Assembly (NCBI GenBank): GCA_937991555.1
Contig: CALKHU010000236.1
Coordinates: 1 to 38,392, forward strand
Reading direction: 5' to 3'
Source: an uncultured Caulobacter sp.
GTDB lineage: Bacteria; Pseudomonadota; Alphaproteobacteria; Caulobacterales; Caulobacteraceae
DNA: 38,392 bases
A program made the position numbers and the translations under genes. Under the pieces are notes generated by a model, which saw only the letters and a list, made by a program, of their open reading frames with translations, ran no database searches and was not told the DNA's origin. Below, in pieces: positions 32,297 through 38,392 of the stretch (within the stretch, counting starts at the first letter, position 1; each line of letters starts with the position of its first letter).

Positions 32297-32911
32297 TCAG
32301 GCCTCAAGCAGTCCGTGGGAGACCAGGGCCGGGCGCACCGTCGCCGGGTCCTCGAACCTGTGGACATGAAAGCCGAGGTCCGCCGCGGCGGCGATGTTGG
32401 CGGCCGAGTCGTCGAAGAACAGGATGTCCCCGGGCTCCAGCCCGGTGCGGGCGAGGACCACCCGGTAGATGGCCGGGTCGGGCTTCACCAGCCTCTCGTC
32501 GCCGGAGACGACGGTGTCGGCCAGGTGCGCGAAGGCCGGCGACAGGGCCTGGACGGCGGGCCAGGCTTCCGACGGCATGTTGGTCAGCCCGAACTGCGGC
32601 ACGCCGCGCGCGGCTAGGGCGTGCATGGCGTCTTCGGTCTCGGCGATCACCGGTCCGACCATCTCGATGAACCGCTCGCCCCAGGCGCGGATGTGGGGCT
32701 CGTGTTCCGGATGCCGCGCGATCAGCGGCGCGGCGTTGTCGGCGAAGGACACGCCGCGGTCATGCTCGACATGCCAGTCGAGGGTGCAGACATGCGAAAG
32801 GAACCGGTCGCAGGCGGCCGGTTCCTCGAAGAGCTTTTCGTAAAGCCGACGCGGGCTCCAGCCCACGATCACATTGCCGACGTCCCAGAGAACGGCCCTG
32901 GGAGAACGCAC
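32297..32911 (-). CDS. HAD-IA family hydrolase
   Basis: A 204-residue haloacid-dehalogenase-fold phosphatase or dehalogenase-like protein. Motif I is LWDVGNVIVGW with nucleophile D10; the usual second aspartate is Gly12, as in the YihX-like group. Motif II Thr is in FGLTNMPSEAW, motif III Lys is in RLVKPDPAIYR, and motif IV is ILFFDDSAANI. A helical cap lies between about residues 18 and 85. Substrate unknown; YihX relatives act on sugar phosphates. It starts 3 bp after the rpmJ stop, so it is cotranscribed with rpmJ. Confidence 0.9.
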   Translation of the reverse strand: MRSPRAVLWDVGNVIVGWSPRRLYEKLFEEPAACDRFLSHVCTLDWHVEHDRGVSFADNAAPLIARHPEHEPHIRAWGERFIEMVGPVIAETEDAMHALAARGVPQFGLTNMPSEAWPAVQALSPAFAHLADTVVSGDERLVKPDPAIYRVVLARTGLEPGDILFFDDSAANIAAAADLGFHVHRFEDPATVRPALVSHGLLEA

Positions 32912-32914
32912 TGC

Positions 32915-33040
32915 CTAGCCTTGCTTGGCCTTGAAGCGCGGGTCGGTCTTGTTGATCACGTACAGGCGGCCCTTGCGACGCACGAGCTTGCAGTCGCGGT
33001 GACGGCTCTTCAGCGACTTCAGCGAGCTTCTGACCTTCAT
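32915..33040 (-). CDS. rpmJ: 50S ribosomal protein L36, zinc-independent (YkgO-like) form
   Basis: A 41-residue ribosomal protein. It reads MKVRSSLKSLKSRHRDCKLV, then RRKGRLYVINKTDPRFKAKQG. It has one cysteine (C17) and lacks the CxxC...C...H zinc ligands of the classical L36, so it is of the zinc-free type. It is the promoter-proximal gene of the minus-strand cluster with HAD and gapR. A recognisable promoter lies about 85-110 bp upstream. Confidence 0.96.
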   Translation of the reverse strand: MKVRSSLKSLKSRHRDCKLVRRKGRLYVINKTDPRFKAKQG

Positions 33041-33120
33041 GACCCTAGTCTACCGTTGGCGGGGTCGCGGCGGACGCGAAAGCGGCGTCCGGGCTTCCCG
33101 GATGTTTCCAGAGCGGGCGG

Positions 33121-33149
33121 CTATAAGGGGGCAGGGGCCCGGAGTCAAC
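33121..33149 (-). promoter_or_regulatory. sigma-70-type promoter of the rpmJ-gapR operon
   Basis: On the minus strand: TTGACT (33148-33143), a 16-bp GC-rich spacer, TTATAG (33126-33121). The stretch GTTGACTCCGGGCCCCTGC matches the string upstream of the gcv riboswitch at 18 of 19 positions. The leader to rpmJ is about 75 nt. Confidence 0.7.
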
Positions 33150-33309
33150 GCCGGGAGGCCCTTCCGCGCCGACCCCGCGCCGCCTTGGTCAGCGCCCGGG
33201 GCGGCCCGAGTGCACGAATAGGGTGATCTTGGGGGCTCGACAGCCCTTGGGCGTGCAGTCTAGCTATCGGGCAGGCGCCGACGGTCGGCGCTATTGGGGG
33301 ACTATCCAA

Positions 33310-33738
33310 ATGAATATCGTCATGCGCGGCGCGTCCGCGCTCGTGCTGTGCCTTGGGCTCAGCAATCTGGCCGCCTGCGCCACGGTCACGCGCGGCACCA
33401 CCCAGCAGGTGACCATGAAGTCGGAGCCGCCGGGAGCCGCGGTCAAGACGTCGACCGGCTTCACCTGCGCCGCCACGCCCTGCACCTTCAAGATGCCGCG
33501 CAAGGAAGGCTTCGAGGCGACTTTCTCGAAGGACGGATACGAGCCGGTCACGGTGACCGTGACGTCGAAGATGTCGGGCGGCGGCGCCGCCGGCATGGCC
33601 GGCAACGTCATCGCCGGCGGCCTGATCGGCATGGGCGTCGACGCCACCAGCGGCGCGCTGAACGACCTGACGCCGAACCCCGTCGAGGTGACGCTCCAGC
33701 CCGTCGCCGGGGCGGCGGCCGGATCCGGCGACGAATAA
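33310..33738 (+). CDS. lipoprotein with PEGA-like domain
   Basis: A 142-residue protein with a lipoprotein signal: residues 1-23 MNIVMRGASALVLCLGLSNL, then AACA, with the lipid-bearing cysteine at about residue 23. The mature part has a PEGA-like beta unit: EPPGAAVKTSTGFTCAATPC, then TFKMPRKEGFEATFSKDGYEP, which resembles surface-exposed carbohydrate- or wall-associated folds. A Gly-rich segment (GAAGMAGNVIAGGLIGMGVD) that may be membrane-associating follows. The ATG at 33310 follows a GGGGGA tract. It is coupled to the next lipoprotein gene by TAATG. Function unknown. Confidence 0.85.
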   Translation: MNIVMRGASALVLCLGLSNLAACATVTRGTTQQVTMKSEPPGAAVKTSTGFTCAATPCTFKMPRKEGFEATFSKDGYEPVTVTVTSKMSGGGAAGMAGNVIAGGLIGMGVDATSGALNDLTPNPVEVTLQPVAGAAAGSGDE

Positions 33739-34277
33739 TGAACCGCCGGCTGTCGAAGATCGTCGCCGCCTGCGCGGCCACCCTCGCCCTGGCGGCCTGC
33801 GCCTCGCCCAGCCTGCCGGCGAAGATGACCGCATCGGCGGGAATCGTCAGCACCGCCACGCCGGGGCAGGCGCGATACCGCGCGCTGTCCGTGGAGCATG
33901 TGCAGGGCGGAGAGCAGACCAATCCTCTGCTGGCGTCGCAGGTGTCCAACGCCGACTTCCAGACGGCGCTGGAATCGTCCCTGCGCGCGATCGAGTACCT
34001 GGCCGACGACGGCGCCGCCTACCGCATCACGGTCAACATCCAGGACCTGCAGCAACCGATGGCGGGGCTGGACATGTCGGTGACGGCGCGGGTCCGGTAC
34101 ACGGTCGTCCCCGTCGCCGGCGGCGCCCCGCTGATCGACGAGGTCATCTCGTCCACCGGCACCGGCACGGTCAGCGAGGCCCTCATCGGGGTCGAGCGGA
34201 TCCGAATCGCGAACGAGTACGCCGTGAAGGCCAACATCGAGGCCTTCATCAGGCTGCTTGAAGCCAGGCTGAAGTGA
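33738..34277 (+). CDS. envelope lipoprotein of unknown function
   Basis: A 179-residue protein. The signal KIVAACAATLALAACASPS has a lipobox LAAC near residue 20. The mature region looks folded (YRALSVEHVQGGEQTNPLL, ALESSLRAIEYLADDGAAYR, then ITVNIQDLQQPMAGLDMSVT), with repeating beta strands and a C-terminal helix NEYAVKANIEAFIRLLEARL. I recognise no named family. It starts on the TAATG overlap with the upstream lipoprotein gene, so the two are coexpressed and may act together at the outer membrane. A strong terminator follows 5 bp after its stop. Confidence 0.85.
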   Translation: MNRRLSKIVAACAATLALAACASPSLPAKMTASAGIVSTATPGQARYRALSVEHVQGGEQTNPLLASQVSNADFQTALESSLRAIEYLADDGAAYRITVNIQDLQQPMAGLDMSVTARVRYTVVPVAGGAPLIDEVISSTGTGTVSEALIGVERIRIANEYAVKANIEAFIRLLEARLK

Positions 34278-34281
34278 CTGC

Positions 34282-34317
34282 CGCGGCGGCGGGGACCTCC
34301 CCGCCGCCGCGTTCTTC
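34282..34317 (+). terminator. Rho-independent terminator
   Basis: A perfect GC-rich stem GCGGCGGCGGGG (34283-34294) / CCCCGCCGCCGC (34299-34310) with a 4-nt loop (ACCT) is followed by TTCTTCT. The strong stem and T-rich tail are typical. It ends the two-lipoprotein operon. Confidence 0.88.
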
Positions 34318-34369
34318 TCTGTCGGGCTTTTGATTGAGCCCGGACCGGTCCTGCGGCTAGGTTGCCCGC

Positions 34370-35641
34370 ATGGACCGTCGCACCTTCGTACTGTTGACCC
34401 TCGCCGGCTGCGCCGATCCGCAGCTGATCCCCACCTCCGTGGTCACGACGCCGGGGCCCGGGACGCCGCCCGCGCCGCCAGCGCCGGCCGGGCCGTCCGG
34501 AACCTCGGGCGATCCGGAGTTCGACGCCTGGATCGGCGGCTTCTACCAGCGCGCCCGCGCCGCCGGCGTGCCGGCCCAGGTGCTGGACCGCGAGCTCGCC
34601 GGCCTGACCCCGGACCCGCGGGTCGAGGCGTCCGACAGCCGCCAGCCGGAGTTCTCCAAGCCGATCGGCGACTATGTGAAGGGGGTCGCCACCGCCGACC
34701 GCATCGCCCAGGGCCGCCGTTACCGGGAGAGCCTGCCCTACCTGTCCGCCATCGAGCAGCGCTACGGCGCGCCGCGCGACATCGTGCTGGCCATCTGGGC
34801 GCTGGAATCGGCGTTCGGCAGGATCCAGGGCGACCTGGACGTGGTCCGCTCGCTGGCCAGCCTGGCGTCGCACGGCCGCCGCCGCGACTGGGCCGAGGGC
34901 GAGCTGATCGCCGCCCTGAAGATCATCGCCACCGGCGAGGCCCCGCGCGCGCGGCTGAAGGGCAGCTGGGCCGGGGCCATGGGCCAGACCCAGTTCCTGC
35001 CGTCGGTATTCCTGAACACGGCGGTGGACGGCGACGGCGACGGCCAGCGGGACATCTGGGGCTCGACGGCGGACGCCCTGTTCTCGACCGGCGCCTACAT
35101 GGCCAAGGCCGGCTGGAAGCGGGGCGAGAGCTGGCACCGCGAGGTCACCGTCCCGGCCGGCTTCGACTATTCGGTGGTCGAGACGGTGAAGAACACGCCT
35201 GACGGCTGGGCGGAACTCGGCGTGAAGCGCGCCGACGGCCTGCCCTGGACGGCGGCGGACCGGGCGGCGCAGACCAGCCTCATCGCGCCGGCGGGCGCGG
35301 CCGGACCGCTGTTCCTGACCTTTCCGAACCACATGGCCATCCGGCGCTACAACAACTCGACCGCCTACGCGCTCGGCGTCGGGACGCTGGCCGAGAGCTT
35401 CTCCGGCGGCGGACAGCTGGTGCGGCCGTGGCCCTACGAGGTCCCGCTGTCGCTGGACGACCGCAAGGCGGCGCAGCGGGCGCTCGGCGCGCTGGGCTTC
35501 GACGCCGGCGCGCCCGACGGGGTCGTCGGGGTCAACACCCGCGCGGCCTTGCGCGGATGGCAGAAGGCCCGCGGCCTGCCGGCTGACGGCTACCTGTCGG
35601 TGGACATGGTCCGGCGCCTGCGGGCCGAAGCGGGGGTGTGA
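34370..35641 (+). CDS. lytic murein transglycosylase (MltB family)
   Basis: Peptidoglycan-cleaving enzyme, 423 residues. A short lipoprotein-type signal DRRTFVLLTLAGC (lipobox LAGC) and a Pro/Ala linker precede the SLT_2 catalytic domain (about residues 45-330), with catalytic E146 in IWALESAFGRIQGD and the family motifs GAMGQTQFLPSVFLN and DIWGSTADALFSTGAYM. A peptidoglycan-binding domain type 1 closes the protein (about 360-420, AQRALGALGFDAGAPDGVVG). It is anchored in the outer membrane and releases 1,6-anhydro-muropeptides. The domain order is standard. Confidence 0.94.
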   Translation: MDRRTFVLLTLAGCADPQLIPTSVVTTPGPGTPPAPPAPAGPSGTSGDPEFDAWIGGFYQRARAAGVPAQVLDRELAGLTPDPRVEASDSRQPEFSKPIGDYVKGVATADRIAQGRRYRESLPYLSAIEQRYGAPRDIVLAIWALESAFGRIQGDLDVVRSLASLASHGRRRDWAEGELIAALKIIATGEAPRARLKGSWAGAMGQTQFLPSVFLNTAVDGDGDGQRDIWGSTADALFSTGAYMAKAGWKRGESWHREVTVPAGFDYSVVETVKNTPDGWAELGVKRADGLPWTAADRAAQTSLIAPAGAAGPLFLTFPNHMAIRRYNNSTAYALGVGTLAESFSGGGQLVRPWPYEVPLSLDDRKAAQRALGALGFDAGAPDGVVGVNTRAALRGWQKARGLPADGYLSVDMVRRLRAEAGV

Positions 35642-35645
35642 GGCC

Positions 35646-35757
35646 CTGCGTGCTTCGACACGCGCTCTCCGAACGCTGCTCAGCATGACGTCAGGTGAAT
35701 ACCCTTCCAGATGCGTCATCCTGAGCAGCCGCGAAGCGGCGTGTCGAAGGACGCAAT
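35646..35757. repeat. REP-like pair D
   Basis: GTGCTTCGACACGCGC ... GCTCAGCATGACG (35650-35690) and its reversed partner GCGTCATCCTGAGCAGCC ... GTGTCGAAGGACGC (35713-35755), between the transglycosylase and MFS stops. The intervening CTTCCAGAT is also present, reversed, in pair C, so the spacer is partly conserved. Confidence 0.85.
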
Positions 35758-35762
35758 GACGC

Positions 35763-37118
35763 CTACACGCCGCCCTCGTCGCTGCGCTCGAGCAGGGCGA
35801 GGGTCGATTCCTCGTCGGCCTCGTCGGCGCCGGCCTTCTCGCCCGCCTCGCGCAGGATCGGGTTCTTCAGGGCGAACACCAGCATGCCGGCCAGGATCAG
35901 GGCGTTGAGGATGAAGGGGGCGACGGCGACGGCCTCGTACATGGCCACGAACAGCGGCGCGATGATCACGTTCAGGCCGTTGACGGCGGCGATGGCGGCC
36001 GCCGCCTGCGCCTGCTCGTGCATGTGCACGGTCAGCGACGCGCCCGCCGTGAAGCCCGGCCGCGCGAAGCCGTAGCCGAGCGAGGAGATCGCGAAGCCGA
36101 CGACGACGGTCCAGTAGTCCGGCGCGAACACCGTGATGACGTTGCCCAGGCAGGCCAGCGCCACGCCCCAGCGCAGCAGCAGCTTGGGGCCCATGTTGAA
36201 CATCCGGATCAGGCCCCACTGGGCCATCAGCCCGGCCATCGCCCCGGCCGCCATCGCCACGGCGATGAAGCCCAGCGCCGCCTCGGGGCTGAGCTTGAGC
36301 TTGTCGATGATCATGAAGCCGAGCGTGTAGCCCTGCGCCGTCTGGCAGGTCGCGACCATGAAGCCGTAGACCAGGAACGGCAGCAGCCTGGGGTCCTTCC
36401 AAAGCCCGGCGCCGGCCACGCGGCGGGTCTCGCGGGCCACCGGCTCCTCCGGCAGGAAGCGGAAGACGACGAACAGCATCCCCAGGGCCAGCAGCGAGAA
36501 GGCGAACAGCGGCCCCGCGAGGCCGACCACCGGCAGCTTGAAGAGCGGCGCGAGGAACGGACCGGCGACGGTGCCGAGGCCGAAGGCGCCGGCGAGGGCG
36601 GCCATCTGCTGGGTGCGTTCGGCCCGGCTGGTGCGCTCGGCGACATAGGCCTGGGTGGCGGGGTTCGACGACGAGCCGATCAGGCCGAACAGCGCCCGCG
36701 CCAGCAGGAAGATGACGAAGATCACCGGCCAGGGCGCCAGGTGGTTGAGGCCCGCCAGCACCACCAGTCCGCAGCACAGCATCGACACCGCGAAGCCGGC
36801 CAGGCCGAGCATGATCAGGGGCCGGCGGCCGCGGCGGTCGGACACCCGCGCCCAGATCGGCGACATCACGGCCCACAGCAGGGCCGACAGCGAAAAGATC
36901 GCCGCCATGAAGGCGTCCGGGACGTCGATGCTGCGGCCGATGGCCGGCAGGATGGACATCAGCCCGGTGTTGCCGATGGCGACGACGATCGAGACCGCGA
37001 ACAGGATGGCGAAGGACCGCGGCGCCAGCCTGGGCGCGCCGGTGCGGGTCTGCGACACCCCGGCGGCCCTCGGCGCCGGGGGCTCGGGCCGCGCGCCGGG
37101 CGTGGGCTGATCCTCCAT
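35763..37118 (-). CDS. MFS transporter
   Basis: A 451-residue major facilitator with 12 predicted membrane segments, an N-terminal cytoplasmic stretch rich in Pro/Ala (residues 1-33) and a C-terminal acidic tail (AGEKAGADEADEESTLALLERSDE). The signature A motif between TM2 and TM3 is visible as ARVSDRRGRRPLIMLG. It is of the drug/proton antiporter (DHA, TetA-like) type. The substrate is not predictable. The ATG at 37118 (MEDQPTPGARPEP) is used over a more distal one at 37154. It is divergent from motA. Confidence 0.88.
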   Translation of the reverse strand: MEDQPTPGARPEPPAPRAAGVSQTRTGAPRLAPRSFAILFAVSIVVAIGNTGLMSILPAIGRSIDVPDAFMAAIFSLSALLWAVMSPIWARVSDRRGRRPLIMLGLAGFAVSMLCCGLVVLAGLNHLAPWPVIFVIFLLARALFGLIGSSSNPATQAYVAERTSRAERTQQMAALAGAFGLGTVAGPFLAPLFKLPVVGLAGPLFAFSLLALGMLFVVFRFLPEEPVARETRRVAGAGLWKDPRLLPFLVYGFMVATCQTAQGYTLGFMIIDKLKLSPEAALGFIAVAMAAGAMAGLMAQWGLIRMFNMGPKLLLRWGVALACLGNVITVFAPDYWTVVVGFAISSLGYGFARPGFTAGASLTVHMHEQAQAAAAIAAVNGLNVIIAPLFVAMYEAVAVAPFILNALILAGMLVFALKNPILREAGEKAGADEADEESTLALLERSDEGGV

Positions 37119-37231
37119 CCGAACGTTGTTAGGCGCGTCAAATCGGCCGTGCAACAGGCCCCGCGCTCACCACGCATTAAGCATTAACGGCGATCTTGCC
37201 CCGATTAACCTCGCGGGGCGCCGGACTACCC

Positions 37232-38101
37232 ATGTTCCAGATCATCGGCATCGTGCTGCTCTTCGGCCTGGTGTTCGGCAGCTACATCATCTCCGGCGGC
37301 AAGATGGACGTGATCACCCACGCCCTGCCGCACGAGATGATGGCCATCGGGGGCGCCGGCGTGGCGGCTTTCCTGATCTCGAACTCGCTGACCGTCATCA
37401 AGGGCGCCCTCAGCGGTCTCGGCAAGGCGTTCAAGGGCCCCAAATGGAAGGCGTCGGACTACAGGGACCTGCTGTCGCTGCTGTTCCTGCTGACCAAGAC
37501 CATGAAGTCCAAGGGCGTGATCGCCCTGGAAAGCCACATCGAGAAGCCGGCCGAGAGCGCGATCTTCTCGCGCTTCCCGAAGATCATGAAGGACCACTTC
37601 GCCGTCGACTTCATCTGCGACACCCTGCGGATGATGACCATGAACCTGGAGGACCCCCACCAGGTCGAGGACGCGATGGAGAAGCAGCTCGAGAAGCACC
37701 ACCACGAGGCCCAGGAGCCGGCGCACGCGCTGCAGAACCTGGCCGACGCCCTGCCGGCGCTGGGCATCGTCGCGGCCGTGCTGGGCGTCATCAAGACCAT
37801 GGGCTCGATCACCGAGCCGCCGGAGATCCTCGGCGGCATGATCGGCGGCGCGCTGGTCGGGACCTTCCTCGGCGTGTTCCTCGCCTACGGCCTGGTCGGG
37901 CCGCTGGCCGCCCGCCTGAAGGCGGTGGTCGACGAGGAGGGCGCCTTCTACCGAATCATCCAGTCGGTGCTGGTCGCGCACCTGCACGGCAACGCCGCCC
38001 AGATCTCGGTCGAGATCGGCCGCGGCAACGTGCCTTCCGGCGCCCAGCCCAGCTTCCTCGAGCTGGAGGAAGCCTTGTCCAACATACCCAACGAGGCGTG
38101 A
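37232..38101 (+). CDS. motA: flagellar motor stator protein MotA
   Basis: Proton-channel subunit of the flagellar motor, 289 residues. Four membrane segments lie at about 2-20, 30-50, 170-190 and 200-225. The conserved cytoplasmic loop contains SLLFLLTKTMKSKGVIALESH, matching the charged stretch that contacts the rotor. The later helices carry LPALGIVAAVLGVIKTMGSI and GGMIGGALVGTFLGVFLAYG, the MotA signature region. The ATG at 37232 gives MFQIIGIVLLFGLVFGSYI. No motB follows, as in Caulobacter, where it is unlinked. TTAA repeats in the promoter are noted as a finding. Confidence 0.95.
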   Translation: MFQIIGIVLLFGLVFGSYIISGGKMDVITHALPHEMMAIGGAGVAAFLISNSLTVIKGALSGLGKAFKGPKWKASDYRDLLSLLFLLTKTMKSKGVIALESHIEKPAESAIFSRFPKIMKDHFAVDFICDTLRMMTMNLEDPHQVEDAMEKQLEKHHHEAQEPAHALQNLADALPALGIVAAVLGVIKTMGSITEPPEILGGMIGGALVGTFLGVFLAYGLVGPLAARLKAVVDEEGAFYRIIQSVLVAHLHGNAAQISVEIGRGNVPSGAQPSFLELEEALSNIPNEA

Positions 38102-38184
38102 CGCACTGCAGCATGAAAATCGTGATCACGCGCGCGTGAGAAATAGCGTTGCGCGTCGTGATGATCGCTGCATAGTCTCGGTCT

Positions 38185-38204
38185 GCGCTCCCCCGCAGGA
38201 GCGC
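38185..38204. promoter_or_regulatory. short hairpin between motA and the terminal lipoprotein gene
   Basis: GCGCTCC (38185-38191) and GGAGCGC (38198-38204) form a 7-bp perfect stem around a 6-nt loop. It may be a weak motA terminator (no T-tract) or a 5' leader structure of the next gene, whose possible promoter TTGCGC ... CATAGT lies at about 38152-38176. Confidence 0.35.
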
Positions 38205-38231
38205 TTCAAACGCCTCACAGGGGACCGAAAC

Positions 38232-38392
38232 ATGACCTCCGAAATGCTCCGCAAGCTGCTCGTCGCCGGCGCCGCCGTCGCCGCCCTGTCCGTCGCCGCC
38301 TGCGGCAAGCCGGCCGAAAAGGCCGAGGAAGCCTCTGCTGACGCTTCGGCCGCCGCGGCCGACGCGACCGCCGCCGCCGCGACCGCCACGGA
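38232..38392 (+). CDS. Ala-rich lipoprotein (partial, runs off the window)
   Basis: An ATG at 38232 with GGGGA about 8 nt upstream opens MTSEMLRKLLVAGAAVAALS, then VAACGKPAEKAEEASADASA. The lipobox is LSVAAC, lipid-bearing Cys at about residue 24. The mature part is Ala/Glu/Lys-rich, consistent with an extended helix. Only about 53 residues are seen before the window ends, so the family is unknown. Confidence 0.75.
   Translation, partial: MTSEMLRKLLVAGAAVAALSVAACGKPAEKAEEASADASAAAADATAAAATAT

Noticed and set aside
20861..35757. CRISPR array
   Set aside because: The repeats are few, kilobases apart and inverted in pairs, without regular spacers or cas genes.
1..38392. Defence island or toxin-antitoxin system
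   Set aside because: Nuclease-like and regulator genes (RNase T2, RNase HI, HAD, TetR) have ordinary family assignments and housekeeping neighbours; no paired toxin-antitoxin or restriction genes were recognised.

Overview
This is a very GC-rich, gene-dense bacterial segment that looks like an alphaproteobacterium of the order Caulobacterales (a Caulobacter/Phenylobacterium-like chromosome). The evidence is gene content: a GapR-type DUF2312 protein, a TIGR02301-type exported protein, a split glycine decarboxylase (gcvPA/gcvPB), an ispH-thrB-rnhA cluster with an aminoglycoside-phosphotransferase-type homoserine kinase, a zinc-ligand-less 41-residue L36 gene, and many GC-rich paired inverted repeats between genes. 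Genus and species cannot be fixed from the sequence alone.

Layout. 1-272 holds an inverted-repeat element after what may be the tail of an upstream gene. 273-5300 (minus) is the glycine cleavage operon gcvT-gcvH-gcvPA-gcvPB behind a tandem glycine riboswitch; gcvPA is bracketed by two ~150-bp inverted-repeat elements. 5300-7205 holds an ORF6N-domain gene with two near-identical 27-bp palindromes and a damaged 5' end, then a TetR regulator divergent from a small membrane protein with two operator-like palindromes between them. 7207-12355 (minus) holds a large exported metalloprotease and argS, with a secreted protein coupled to argS. 12522-14921 (plus) is ispH-thrB-rnhA. 14935-16582 is a Tat-type nitroreductase-like gene plus a MarR regulator, preceded by MarR-type palindromes. 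16597-18529 (minus) is TIGR02301-SPFH-NfeD. 18646-19761 is an MscS channel that overlaps a Rieske oxygenase tail to tail. 20972-23994 holds an M20 peptidase, a LysR regulator and a divergent cupin. 24309-27739 holds an M3 oligoendopeptidase, a divergent TetR gene and an SDR oxidoreductase with a perfect palindrome at its start. 27904-29465 is a sigma-54 response regulator with a coupled 35-codon ORF and a hairpin. 29613-31370 is a phosphotransferase facing an RNase T2 lipoprotein. 31656-33040 (minus) is rpmJ-HAD-gapR-basic protein. 33310-35641 holds two lipoproteins and a lytic transglycosylase. 35763-38392 holds an MFS transporter, motA and the start of a lipoprotein.

Most of the window is ordinary chromosomal housekeeping. 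I see no CRISPR array, rRNA, tRNA, transposase, integrase or recognisable defence island. The parts that deserve a second look are regulatory: the duplicated palindrome of the ORF6N gene (one copy upstream, one inside the coding sequence), the inverted-repeat elements placed between the gcv genes, three clear regulator/operator modules (TetR, MarR, TetR-SDR), a promoter-like box shared by the gcv and rpmJ-gapR operons, and the gapR operon with a TTG-started basic protein. No convincing wholly new system was found; the ORF6N palindrome pair is the best candidate for something undescribed.
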